The notes under the pieces: generated by a model
What the model saw: the letters and a program-made list of their open reading frames with translations, nothing else
What the model was told of the DNA's origin: nothing
Database searches by the model: none
From: Flavobacterium hiemivividum
GTDB taxonomy: Bacteria; Bacteroidota; Bacteroidia; Flavobacteriales; Flavobacteriaceae
Direction of reading: 5' to 3'
DNA: 64,000 nucleotides
NCBI RefSeq assembly: GCF_004349145.1
Contig: NZ_SMFO01000017.1
Location: 1 to 64,000, forward strand
Part shown: positions 43,399 through 51,997 of the stretch, in pieces
Numbering within the stretch: the first letter of the stretch is position 1
Layout of the letters: each line of letters opens with the position of its first letter
Translations under genes and position numbers: made by a program

Positions 43399-44100
43399 AT
43401 GACTAAATACATTTTGCTAGCTATAACGTTATTAACTACCTTAATATCCTTTGCTCAAGGTGAAGTTACTGGAAAAATTAAAATTGAAAGCGTTTCAAAG
43501 CGTGAATTGAATTATGTTTTACACATTCCGGCAGATACGAAGGATAAAAAACCGTTAATTATCTTTCTTCATGGTTCTGGTGAAAAAGGGACTGATATTG
43601 AAAAAATAAAAACTCATGGGCCGTTTAAATATTTAAAGAAAAACGAACTAGATACTTATGTTTTGGCTCCACAATGTCCAGATAATGAATATTGGGACAC
43701 TGAAGTATTGTATCAGTTGATATTAAAAATCCAAAAGGAGAATAGGATTGATGCCAGAAGAATTTATTTAACAGGATTGAGTATGGGAGGCTGGGGCGCA
43801 TGGAACTTAGCTTTTGCTCATCCTGAGATGTTTGCGGCCTTAGTACCAATCGCTGGATTTGTGGATCGTGTACCCATGATTGAAAACTGTAAAATTGAGA
43901 CTATTCCTATTAGGATTTTTCATGGGCTAGTAGATGATGTTGTAGATGTAAATTACTCGATTGCGATCTATAAAAAATTAAGATCGTGTAATAAAAATAT
44001 TGAACTGACCATCTTTGACGATGCTGGACATGACAGCTGGACGCGAGTATATGACAATAAAGAAATTTACGATTGGATGTTCCAACAAATTAAAAAATAA
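43399..44100 (+). CDS. Secreted alpha/beta-hydrolase (carboxylesterase type)
   Basis: This 233-residue protein has a signal peptide (1-19, ending in SFAQ). The catalytic triad is readable: the nucleophile elbow GLSMGGWGAW (Ser near 129), Asp in HGLVDDVVD near 180, and His in DAGHDSW near 212. The N-terminal PLIIFLHGSGEKG gives the oxyanion loop. It resembles feruloyl esterase and phospholipase/carboxylesterase-type enzymes found in PULs. Natural beta-1,2-glucans often carry succinyl or other acyl groups, so removal of such groups is a reasonable but unproven role. The gene begins 3 bp after the GH144 gene and ends 6 bp before the GH3 gene. Confidence 0.82.
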   Translation: MTKYILLAITLLTTLISFAQGEVTGKIKIESVSKRELNYVLHIPADTKDKKPLIIFLHGSGEKGTDIEKIKTHGPFKYLKKNELDTYVLAPQCPDNEYWDTEVLYQLILKIQKENRIDARRIYLTGLSMGGWGAWNLAFAHPEMFAALVPIAGFVDRVPMIENCKIETIPIRIFHGLVDDVVDVNYSIAIYKKLRSCNKNIELTIFDDAGHDSWTRVYDNKEIYDWMFQQIKK

Positions 44101-44106
44101 AAAGAA

Positions 44107-46407
44107 ATGAAGAACAAATTAATTATAGTACTCTTATGCTTTTCACTATTTGGCTACAGCCAAAAAAAGAGAACAAAAAAAGAGATAATAATCAAACCGA
44201 AAGAGATGTTTGTTGCTGATTTAATGGCAAGAATGACTGTAGATGAAAAAATAGGACAGTTGAACCTACCTACTTCGGGAGATATTACAACAGGGGCTGC
44301 CAATAGTTCGAATATAGCTAAAAATATTGAAGAAGGAAAAGTGGGTGGTCTTTTTAATATCAAGTCGGTACAAAAAATTAAGGAAGTACAGAGGATTGCT
44401 GTTGAAAAAAGCCGCTTGAAAATTCCATTACTTTTCGGAATGGATGTAATTCATGGATACGAAACAACTTTCCCAATACCACTTGGGTTATCTTCTACTT
44501 GGGATATGAAATTGATTGAGCGTAGTGCCCAAATCGCTGCGCAAGAAGCTAGTGCTGACGGAATAAACTGGACTTTTTCGCCAATGGTGGATGTTTCTCG
44601 TGACCCGCGCTGGGGAAGAGTTTCTGAAGGTTCTGGTGAAGACACTTATTTAGGTAGTGAAATAGCCAAAGCGATGGTGCACGGCTATCAACAAGATGAT
44701 TTGTCAAAAAACAATTCGATATTATCCTGTGTAAAACATTTTGCTTTGTATGGAGCACCAGAGGCGGGACGTGATTACAATACCGTGGATATGAGTAGAA
44801 TTAGAATGTACAATGAGTATTTTCCGCCTTATAAAGCTGCCATTGATGCTGGAGTAGGTTCAGTTATGGCTTCTTTTAATGAAGTTGATGGAATTCCGGC
44901 AACGGGAAACAAGTGGTTAATGACTGATGTCCTGAGAAAGCAATGGGGTTTTGATGGATTTGTGGTTACTGATTATACCGGAATCAATGAAATGGTTGAT
45001 CACGGTATGGGAGATTTGCAAACTGTGTCAGCTCTAGCGTTGCACGCAGGAATTGAAATGGATATGGTAGGTGAAGGTTTTTTGACTACTTTGAAGAAAT
45101 CCTTGGACGAAAATAAAGTGAGTATGGCACAATTAGACAATGCTGTCCGTCTTATTTTGAATGCCAAATATGATTTGGGGTTATTTCATGATCCTTACAG
45201 GTATTGTGATGTGACTAGAGCTAAGAATGAAATATTCACCGCTGCAAATCGATTAGAAGCAAGAAATACGGCCGCTCAATCTTTGGTTTTGCTTAAAAAT
45301 GAAAAGCAACTTTTACCATTAAAAAAATCAGGAACGATCGCTGTTATTGGACCGTTGGCTGATGCCAAAGAAAATATGGCAGGAACTTGGAGTGTTGCTA
45401 CAAATATGGATAAATCCATTTCACTGATTGCAGGCATGAAAGAGGTTGCTGGAAAAGATACTAAGTTGCTTTACGCCAAAGGAAGTAACCTTGATTACGA
45501 TGCTGCTTTTGAAGAAAAAGCAACAATGTTCGGGAAAACACTACACCGTGATGATAGAACTTCACAAGAATTATTGGCCGAAGCTTTGAAAATTGCAAAT
45601 CAATCAGATATCATTGTCGCAGCGCTGGGAGAATCAGCAGAATTGAGTGGAGAAAGCAGCAGCAGAACAAATCTAGAAATACCGCAAGCCCAAAAGGATT
45701 TGCTAAAAGAATTATTAAAAACGGGGAAACCGGTAGTTTTAGTTTTATTCACAGGTCGACCTTTGGTTTTGGTTCAGGAAAACGAAACGGTTCCTGCTAT
45801 TTTGAATACTTGGTTTGCAGGAAGTGAAGCAGGATTTGCCATTGCCGATGTATTATTTGGGAATGTAAATCCTTCTGGGAAATTAACGGCTACTTTCCCT
45901 AGAAGTGTAGGGCAAGTACCTATTTATTACAACCAGAAAAATACTGGAAGACCATTAATGAACAAAGAAGGTAAGTTCGAAAAATTCAGATCTAATTTCA
46001 TCGATGAAAGAAACGAACCATTATTTGCTTTTGGATACGGTTTGAGTTATACTACTTTCGATTATTCGAACTTGATAATTTCATCTGATAAAATGAGAAT
46101 TAATGAGACCTTGCAAGTATCGGTTGAACTTTCAAATACAGGAAATTATGATGGAAAAGAGGTAGTCCAATTGTATATAAGAGATCTTGTGGGTTCTGTT
46201 ACAAGACCGGTGAGAGAATTGAAAGGCTTCCAAAAAATATTCCTTAAAAAAGGAGAAACAAAGAAAGTAACTTTTGAAATCTCTGTCGAAGATTTAAAAT
46301 TTTACAATTCTGATCTAGAATTTGTGGCAGAGCCAGGCGCTTTCCAAATTTTCATAGGAACAGATTCTAACACAGTTAATAATGTTGGTTTTGAATTGAT
46401 GAAATAA
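44107..46407 (+). CDS. bglX: GH3 beta-glucosidase (BglX-like)
   Basis: This 766-residue enzyme has a signal peptide (1-18, ending in GYSQ), so it is periplasmic. The N-terminal (beta/alpha)8 domain (about 30-370) has MTVDEKIGQLN, SPMVDVSRDPRWGRVSEGSG, KHFALYGAPEAGRDYN and the nucleophile Asp in GFDGFVVTDYTGI near 293. The (alpha/beta)6-sandwich (about 390-600) supplies the acid/base region LGESAELSGESSSR. A fibronectin-III-like domain ends the protein. Together with the GH144 enzyme it would release glucose from sophorooligosaccharides; a related GH3 of Bacteroides prefers beta-1,2-glucan oligomers, by recollection. It is the last gene of the PUL. Confidence 0.93.
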   Translation: MKNKLIIVLLCFSLFGYSQKKRTKKEIIIKPKEMFVADLMARMTVDEKIGQLNLPTSGDITTGAANSSNIAKNIEEGKVGGLFNIKSVQKIKEVQRIAVEKSRLKIPLLFGMDVIHGYETTFPIPLGLSSTWDMKLIERSAQIAAQEASADGINWTFSPMVDVSRDPRWGRVSEGSGEDTYLGSEIAKAMVHGYQQDDLSKNNSILSCVKHFALYGAPEAGRDYNTVDMSRIRMYNEYFPPYKAAIDAGVGSVMASFNEVDGIPATGNKWLMTDVLRKQWGFDGFVVTDYTGINEMVDHGMGDLQTVSALALHAGIEMDMVGEGFLTTLKKSLDENKVSMAQLDNAVRLILNAKYDLGLFHDPYRYCDVTRAKNEIFTAANRLEARNTAAQSLVLLKNEKQLLPLKKSGTIAVIGPLADAKENMAGTWSVATNMDKSISLIAGMKEVAGKDTKLLYAKGSNLDYDAAFEEKATMFGKTLHRDDRTSQELLAEALKIANQSDIIVAALGESAELSGESSSRTNLEIPQAQKDLLKELLKTGKPVVLVLFTGRPLVLVQENETVPAILNTWFAGSEAGFAIADVLFGNVNPSGKLTATFPRSVGQVPIYYNQKNTGRPLMNKEGKFEKFRSNFIDERNEPLFAFGYGLSYTTFDYSNLIISSDKMRINETLQVSVELSNTGNYDGKEVVQLYIRDLVGSVTRPVRELKGFQKIFLKKGETKKVTFEISVEDLKFYNSDLEFVAEPGAFQIFIGTDSNTVNNVGFELMK

Positions 46408-46434
46408 ATTTTGGTTTGTTTATTTTTAGATTCG

Positions 46435-46467
46435 CCCTTCGGTAATAAAATACCGAAGGGTTTTTTT
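46435..46467 (+). terminator. Strong terminator of the SusC-GH3 PUL operon
   Basis: A perfect 10-bp stem CCCTTCGGTA / TACCGAAGGG with a 6-nt loop (46445-46450) is followed by seven T residues, 28 bp after the GH3 stop codon. Confidence 0.92.
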
Positions 46468-46533
46468 ATGGTTTCTGAAATAGTATTTATATTTCAGTTT
46501 CGAATACCAAAAACTGTAAATATTTTTGTTTTG

Positions 46534-46758
46534 TAGGAAGTACAAATCTGTTTCTAGTTATAAGTAAATTAAGTCAATTTTTTTAGAAAATCCACATCAT
46601 AATTTAGCTAGGGAAGAGGTGTTTTTACTTTGAGAAAGAGGCTCTATATTTATAAGAATAATTGAACTAAAAATTTAAGGTTTAGAACTTAAATAAGAAT
46701 AAAAACTAAGTAGTTTTTTTCTTAACTATACCTCCATATTTTATAAGCATATCCACTT
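46534..46758 (+). repeat. Dispersed repeat, copy B (about 225 bp)
   Basis: This is the second copy of the diverged repeat at 14144-14368, same strand. It also lies in the gap between a terminator and the next promoter. It carries many substitutions and small indels relative to copy A, so the two have not been exchanged recently. It is non-coding in all frames. Confidence 0.7.
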
Positions 46759-46943
46759 TATCATATATTTTGGGGACTTCTTCCATAGGCTAAAATAATA
46801 TTATTTCTTAATTTTCTGCTATGGCTAAGTTAGCGTGTCCAAATATCATAACTTATAAAAATACACATAATAACTTTTATATTATGTATATTTTTACTGT
46901 AAATACTTTTTTACTCATAAAAATAAAATTATCTCTAAAAAAA

Positions 46944-46973
46944 TTGGAAATTAGAATTTATAAAGTATATTTG
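46944..46973 (+). promoter_or_regulatory. Promoter of the hexuronate transporter gene
   Basis: TTG (46944-46946), a 19-bp spacer and TATATTTG (46966-46973) match the consensus exactly. The LacI-type operator begins at the next base, covering the transcription start. Confidence 0.75.
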
Positions 46974-46987
46974 TGTAATCGATTACA
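46974..46987. promoter_or_regulatory. LacI-family operator 1
   Basis: TGTAATCGATTACA is a perfect 14-bp palindrome directly after the -7 box of the transporter promoter. The central CG and the symmetric arms are typical for LacI-family sites. The same word recurs before kduI and, with mismatches, before lacI and the GH28 gene. Confidence 0.85.
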
Positions 46988-47019
46988 TTAATTATTTACA
47001 GAAACCAAATATTTTACAA

Positions 47020-48465
47020 ATGAACCAAAAAAACAAATCTATTGGAAAATATCGCTGGACGATTTGTTCAATGCTTTTTTTTGCTACGACAATTAACTAT
47101 TTAGACAGGCAAGTACTTTCGCTAACTTGGAGTGATTTTATTGCTCCCGAATTTCATTGGACAAACAATGACTACGGAAATATAACTGCTTTATTTTCTA
47201 TATTTTATGCTGTTTCTTTATTGTTTGCAGGGAAATTTGTAGATTTTATGGATACTAAAAAAGGATTTCTTTGGGCAATTGGCATTTGGTCAATTGGAGC
47301 TTGTTTGCATGCATTTTGTGGTATTGCAACAGCTGGAATAATTACGGGAAATTGGTTTGTAGGTTTTGAAGGTGCTAAAGAAGCAATTTCTACTATCAAT
47401 GATACTGGATTAGTAATTTCAGTGAGTGTTACCTTATTTATTTTTGCGCGTTTTGTATTAGCAGTTGGTGAGGCGGGAAACTTTCCTGCAGCAATTAAAG
47501 CGACTGCCGAATATTTCCCTAAAAAAGACCGTGCTTTCTCAACAAGTATTTTTAATGCTGGTGCTACTGTTGGTGCTTTAGCGGCTCCGATATCTATTCC
47601 TTTTATCGCTAAATCTTTTGGATGGGAAATGGCCTTCATTATTATTGGTGCTTTAGGTTTTGTATGGATGGGCTTTTGGGTTTTTATTTATGAAAAACCA
47701 GAAAAGCACAGACGTGTTAACGCTTTTGAACTAGAATACATCCAACAAGATGTTGTTGCAGATAGTAAAATCGAAGGTTATGTTCCTGAAACTACAACTA
47801 AAGTAACATTTGCAGATTGTTTTAGATACAAACAAACTTGGGCATTTGCTTTTGGTAAATTTATGACTGATGGTGTTTGGTGGTTCTTTTTATTCTGGAC
47901 ACCAGCTTATTTAAGTTCAGTTTACGGCATGGATTCTACACAAGCAGCTTTTCCATTATTCGTATTATACATGATTACATTATTATCCATTATAGGAGGT
48001 TGGTTACCTACTTATTTTGTAGAGAAAAAAGGAATGAATCCTTACGAAGGTAGAATGAAAGCCATGTTAATTTTTGCATTCTTTCCTTTACTAGCCTTAA
48101 TTGCACAACCTTTAGGCCATATCTCCTATTGGTTACCTGTTATTATTATAGGTATTGCAGGAGCCGCACATCAAGCTTGGTCTGCTAACATTTTCACAAC
48201 TGTTGGAGACATGTTTCCTAAAAAAGCAATTGCAACTATTACTGGTATTGGCGGTTTAGCCGGAGGAGTCGGCTCTACTCTTATTAATAAGGGTTCGGGT
48301 GTTTTATTTGACTACACCAATGAAACCCAAATGACTTTTATGGGATTCAAAGGAATTGAATCAGGATATTTTATTATTTTCTCGATCTGTGCGGTTTGTT
48401 ATTTAATCGGATGGACCGTTATGAAATCATTAGTTCCTAAATATGCTCCAATAACTGATTTATAA
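47020..48465 (+). CDS. MFS hexuronate transporter (ExuT-like)
   Basis: This 481-residue protein has about twelve hydrophobic helices of the major facilitator superfamily, anion:cation symporter family. The family signature is the first-helix phrase ATTINYLDRQVLSLTW, then YGNITALFSIFYAVS and AVGEAGNFPAAIKATAEYFPKKDRA between helices 4 and 5. It should take up galacturonate and/or glucuronate, or their unsaturated products, across the inner membrane. It has its own promoter and LacI-type operator and is followed, after a second operator, by the uronate catabolic operon. Confidence 0.88.
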   Translation: MNQKNKSIGKYRWTICSMLFFATTINYLDRQVLSLTWSDFIAPEFHWTNNDYGNITALFSIFYAVSLLFAGKFVDFMDTKKGFLWAIGIWSIGACLHAFCGIATAGIITGNWFVGFEGAKEAISTINDTGLVISVSVTLFIFARFVLAVGEAGNFPAAIKATAEYFPKKDRAFSTSIFNAGATVGALAAPISIPFIAKSFGWEMAFIIIGALGFVWMGFWVFIYEKPEKHRRVNAFELEYIQQDVVADSKIEGYVPETTTKVTFADCFRYKQTWAFAFGKFMTDGVWWFFLFWTPAYLSSVYGMDSTQAAFPLFVLYMITLLSIIGGWLPTYFVEKKGMNPYEGRMKAMLIFAFFPLLALIAQPLGHISYWLPVIIIGIAGAAHQAWSANIFTTVGDMFPKKAIATITGIGGLAGGVGSTLINKGSGVLFDYTNETQMTFMGFKGIESGYFIIFSICAVCYLIGWTVMKSLVPKYAPITDL

Positions 48466-48512
48466 TAATCATCGGATTTTAAAGTAAATTTTATAATTCA
48501 AAATATTAAACA

Positions 48513-48520
48513 TATCTTTG
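48513..48520 (+). promoter_or_regulatory. -7 box of the kduI operon
   Basis: TATCTTTG fits TAnnTTTG exactly and directly abuts operator 2. The -33 position, 19 bp upstream, has TTA in place of TTG. Confidence 0.55.
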
Positions 48521-48534
48521 TGTAATCGATTACA
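48521..48534. promoter_or_regulatory. LacI-family operator 2
   Basis: This is a second perfect TGTAATCGATTACA, identical to operator 1, placed at the same position relative to the -7 box. It lies 16 bp before the kduI ATG and should repress the whole kduI-uxaA operon. Confidence 0.85.
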
Positions 48535-48550
48535 TTAAAAAATTAAAGTT

Positions 48551-49387
48551 ATGACAACATACGATTCAAGATACGCGTCAAGTCCAGAAGCAGTAAAAAA
48601 TTACGACACTAAGCAATTAAGAGATGAATTCTTAATCGATAATTTAATGCAAGAAAATGAGATAGTTCTCACCTATTCGCATTACGACCGCTACATCGCT
48701 GGTTCTGCAGTTCCTGTAAAGGATTTAACTCTCGAAACTATTGATCCATTAAAAGCTGGTTATTTCTTAGAAAGAAGAGAAATGGGAATCATAAACGTTG
48801 GCGGAAACGGTTCTGTTGTTGTTGAAGGAATTACCTATGAATTAGGGTTTAAAGATGCCTTATATATTGGAAGCGGCAATAAAGAAGTGATATTCAAAAG
48901 TACTGATTCAAAAAATCCTGCTAAATTCTATATCAATTCAGCTCCTGCTCACACTAGTTATCCAACTAAAAAAGTAAGTTTAGCAGAAGCTAAAAAACTT
49001 GAGTTAGGAACTATGGAAACTGCCAATCACCGTACCGTAAATCAAATGATTATAGGAGGTGTTGTTACGACTTGTCAATTACAAATGGGAATGACAGAAC
49101 TAAGACCTGGAAGCGTTTGGAATACCATGCCAGCTCACGTTCATGATCGTAGAATGGAAGTGTATTTCTATTTGGATATTCCAGAAAACCAAGCAGTTTG
49201 TCACTTTATGGGACAACCTCAAGAAACAAGACATATTTGGATGAACAATCACCAAGCGGTTATTTCTCCACCATGGTCTATTCACTCTGGTTCAGGTACA
49301 AGTAATTATACTTTTATCTGGGGAATGGCAGGTGAAAACTTAGACTATGGAGATATGGATGTCTGCAAAATAACTGATTTAAGGTAA
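48551..49387 (+). CDS. kduI: 5-dehydro-4-deoxy-D-glucuronate isomerase
   Basis: This 278-residue cupin-type isomerase converts 4-deoxy-L-threo-5-hexosulose uronate to 3-deoxy-D-glycero-2,5-hexodiulosonate in the cytoplasm. That step follows cleavage of unsaturated pectin oligosaccharides. The zinc site is visible as MPAHVHDRRMEVYFY near residue 195, with a later His in PPWSIHSGSGTSNY near 240. The N-terminal YDSRYASSPEAVKNYDTKQLR is also typical of KduI. Length is normal. It starts the operon under operator 2 and kduD follows after 5 bp. Confidence 0.96.
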   Translation: MTTYDSRYASSPEAVKNYDTKQLRDEFLIDNLMQENEIVLTYSHYDRYIAGSAVPVKDLTLETIDPLKAGYFLERREMGIINVGGNGSVVVEGITYELGFKDALYIGSGNKEVIFKSTDSKNPAKFYINSAPAHTSYPTKKVSLAEAKKLELGTMETANHRTVNQMIIGGVVTTCQLQMGMTELRPGSVWNTMPAHVHDRRMEVYFYLDIPENQAVCHFMGQPQETRHIWMNNHQAVISPPWSIHSGSGTSNYTFIWGMAGENLDYGDMDVCKITDLR

Positions 49388-49392
49388 GACCA

Positions 49393-50181
49393 ATGACAAA
49401 TTTATTTGATATAAAGGCGAAAGTAGCGCTGATTACAGGAAGTACACACGGACTAGGAATGGCAATGGCAAAAGGATTAGGTCAAGCCGGAGCAACAATT
49501 ATTGTAAACGGAAATTCTTCACAAGAAAAAATTGACATTGCTGTTGCGGAACTTCAAAGTGAAGGAATTAATGCTGTTGGCTATAAATTTAATGTGACTG
49601 ATGAGCAAGCGGTTATGACTGCTATCCAAAAAATAGAAAGCGAAGTTGGACCAATTGACATCTTGATTAATAACGCAGGAATCATCAAAAGAATTCCATT
49701 AATCGAAATGGAAGTTGCTGATTTTAAAGAAGTAATTGATATTGATCTAGTAAGTCCTTTTATTGTTTCTAAGCATGTTGCCAAAGGAATGATTGAAAGA
49801 AAACAAGGGAAAATAATTAACATTTGCTCTATGATGAGCGAATTAGGTCGTAGTACTGTGGGAGCTTATGCTGCTGCAAAAGGTGGTCTGAAAATGTTGA
49901 CTAAAAACATGGCCACAGAATGGGCAAAACACAATGTTCAGATCAATGGAATTGGTCCAGGTTATTTTGCTACTGAACAAACAAAGCCAATCCGAATTGA
50001 TGGACATCCATTTAATGATTTTATCATCGGCCGTACGCCAGCTGCAAAATGGGGAGATCCAAGTGATTTAGCAGGAGCAGCAATATTCTTATCATCAAAA
50101 GCTAGTGATTTTGTAAACGGTCACATCCTTTATGTAGATGGTGGAATTTTAGCAACAATTGGAAAACCTTCAAACGAATAA
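49393..50181 (+). CDS. kduD: 2-deoxy-D-gluconate 3-dehydrogenase / SDR oxidoreductase KduD
   Basis: This 262-residue short-chain dehydrogenase should reduce the KduI product to 2-keto-3-deoxygluconate with NAD(P)H. The nucleotide-binding motif TGSTHGLGMAMA is near 15-26, NNAG near 92, the catalytic Ser in INICSMMSELG near 145, and Tyr/Lys in YAAAKGG near 160-166. The family also contains gluconate 5-dehydrogenase, and sequence alone does not separate the two. Location directly behind kduI makes KduD the better call. It is cytoplasmic. Confidence 0.85.
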   Translation: MTNLFDIKAKVALITGSTHGLGMAMAKGLGQAGATIIVNGNSSQEKIDIAVAELQSEGINAVGYKFNVTDEQAVMTAIQKIESEVGPIDILINNAGIIKRIPLIEMEVADFKEVIDIDLVSPFIVSKHVAKGMIERKQGKIINICSMMSELGRSTVGAYAAAKGGLKMLTKNMATEWAKHNVQINGIGPGYFATEQTKPIRIDGHPFNDFIIGRTPAAKWGDPSDLAGAAIFLSSKASDFVNGHILYVDGGILATIGKPSNE

Positions 50182-50202
50182 TAATATCTTAAGAAGTATA
50201 TA

Positions 50203-51603
50203 ATGAGCACCAATTTCATACACGATAATTTTTTATTAGAAAATAAATTTGCAGAAGAATTGTATCACAATTATTCTAAAAACCACCCCATTATTGATTA
50301 TCACAATCACTTAAATCCTCAGTTTATTGCCGAAGATAAAATTTTTGATAACATCACTAATGTTTGGATAAACGGAGATCACTATAAGTGGCGCGCGATG
50401 CGTACCTTAGGAATCAACGAACAATTCATCACCGGAAATGGTTCTGATAAAGATAAATTTTTGAATTGGGCTAAAACCGTTCCATACACAATGCGTAATC
50501 CTTTGTATCATTGGACTCATTTAGAATTAGCTCGTTATTTTGATATTACTGAATTATTAAACGAGAAATCTGCAGAGAGAATTTACGAGCAAGCTTCTGC
50601 TAAAATAAATTCTCAAGAATATAGCACAAGAAACTTACTTAGCAAAGTCAATGCTGAATTGGTTTGTACTACTGAAGATCCTGTCGATACTTTAGAGTGG
50701 CATCAAAAACTGGCAGGAAGTGATTGTAAAACTAAAGTAAGTACCGCTTTTAGACCTGATAAAGCAATCTTAATTTTGAATGATGGATACAACGAATACA
50801 TTGACACTTTGGGTCAAGTTGCTGGGATTTCTATCGAAACGTATTCTGATTTATGTTCAGCTTTGAGAAATAGAATAGAATATTTTACTAAAAATGGTTC
50901 CAAACTTTCAGATCACGGTTTAGATCAAATTTATTTTGAAAGCTATACAGAAAGCGAAATAAATGCAATTTTCAAAAAGAAAAGAGAAAAAACTGTATTA
51001 AGTAACGAAGAAGCATTGAAATTCCAAAGCGCAATTTTAGTGTATTTATGTGAAACCTACCATGAATTTGGATGGGTGCAACAATTTCACTTAGGAGCTT
51101 TGAGAAACAATAATGCTCGTATGCATAGCATCTTAGGACCTGATACAGGATGGGATTCTATTGGAGATTATCCACAAGCACAAAAACTATCTGGTTTTTT
51201 AAACTCATTGGATAGCAAAGATAGATTGACAAAAACAATTATTTATAACTTAAACCCTGCTGACAACGAAGTGATGGCTACCATGATTGGTAACTTCAAC
51301 GACGGAAGTGTTAGAGGAAAAGTACAATTTGGTTCTGGATGGTGGTTCTTAGATCAAAAAGACGGAATGACGAAACAGTTAAATGCTCTTTCTAATATGA
51401 GTTTAATTAGCTGTTTTATCGGAATGTTGACGGATTCAAGAAGTTTCTTATCTTTCCCTAGACATGAATATTTTAGACGTATTCTTTGTAATCTTTTAGG
51501 AGATGAAATCAAAAGAGGTGAACTTCCTAATGATATGGAATGGATCGGTAAAATGGTTTCGGATATTAGTTATAACAATGCTAAGGAATATTTCAAGTTT
51601 TAA
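50203..51603 (+). CDS. uxaC: Glucuronate/galacturonate isomerase
   Basis: This 466-residue amidohydrolase-superfamily enzyme isomerises D-galacturonate to D-tagaturonate and D-glucuronate to D-fructuronate. The metal-site start DYHNHLNPQFIAED is near residues 30-43. TLGINEQFITGNGSDKDKF, GWVQQFHLGALRNNN near 300 and the LPNDMEWIGKMVSDISYNNAKEYF ending, written here in part, are characteristic of UxaC. Normal length. It lies 21 bp after kduD in the same operon and feeds uxaB. Confidence 0.95.
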   Translation: MSTNFIHDNFLLENKFAEELYHNYSKNHPIIDYHNHLNPQFIAEDKIFDNITNVWINGDHYKWRAMRTLGINEQFITGNGSDKDKFLNWAKTVPYTMRNPLYHWTHLELARYFDITELLNEKSAERIYEQASAKINSQEYSTRNLLSKVNAELVCTTEDPVDTLEWHQKLAGSDCKTKVSTAFRPDKAILILNDGYNEYIDTLGQVAGISIETYSDLCSALRNRIEYFTKNGSKLSDHGLDQIYFESYTESEINAIFKKKREKTVLSNEEALKFQSAILVYLCETYHEFGWVQQFHLGALRNNNARMHSILGPDTGWDSIGDYPQAQKLSGFLNSLDSKDRLTKTIIYNLNPADNEVMATMIGNFNDGSVRGKVQFGSGWWFLDQKDGMTKQLNALSNMSLISCFIGMLTDSRSFLSFPRHEYFRRILCNLLGDEIKRGELPNDMEWIGKMVSDISYNNAKEYFKF

Positions 51604-51631
51604 TAAATAAACAAATTTCAATTATAACAAT

Positions 51632-51976
51632 ATGTCATTTCCAAAAAGCAATCTATTTTTTGAAGAAGAAAAGTCTCCATGGGAAGTTGTAGGCGAAGGT
51701 ATCCAGCGTCAAATTGTTGGTTATGATGATACGGTTATGATGGTCAATGTAAAATTTGAGAAAGGTGGAATTGGTTCTTTACATCATCATCGTCATACAC
51801 AGGTTACTCATATTGCCGAAGGCACATTTGCAGTAACCATTGAAGAGGAGACAAAAATTTTGAAAAAAGGAGATTCTTTTTATATTCCTTCTAATAAAAT
51901 ACACGGCGTTGTGTGCTTAGAAGCGGGAATTCTTATTGACGTTTTTAGTCCAATAAGAGAAGATTTTATGAAATAG
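51632..51976 (+). CDS. kdgF: Cupin KdgF, unsaturated uronate linearisation
   Basis: This 114-residue single-cupin protein has its metal-binding His cluster in LHHHRHTQVTHIAEG near residues 50-64 and a second motif, GDSFYIPSNKIHGV, near 85-97. KdgF converts the cyclic unsaturated monouronates released from pectin or alginate to the open-chain keto acid used by KduI. Size, motif and position between uxaC and kdgK agree. It is cytoplasmic, having no signal peptide. Confidence 0.9.
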   Translation: MSFPKSNLFFEEEKSPWEVVGEGIQRQIVGYDDTVMMVNVKFEKGGIGSLHHHRHTQVTHIAEGTFAVTIEEETKILKKGDSFYIPSNKIHGVVCLEAGILIDVFSPIREDFMK

Positions 51977-51997
51977 AAAATATTAAATTCTACAATA

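Noticed and set aside
46435..46467. Hairpin as a regulatory element of the downstream transporter
   Set aside because: Perfect stem plus a seven-T run right after the GH3 stop codon is a standard terminator; the transporter has its own promoter 480 bp further on.
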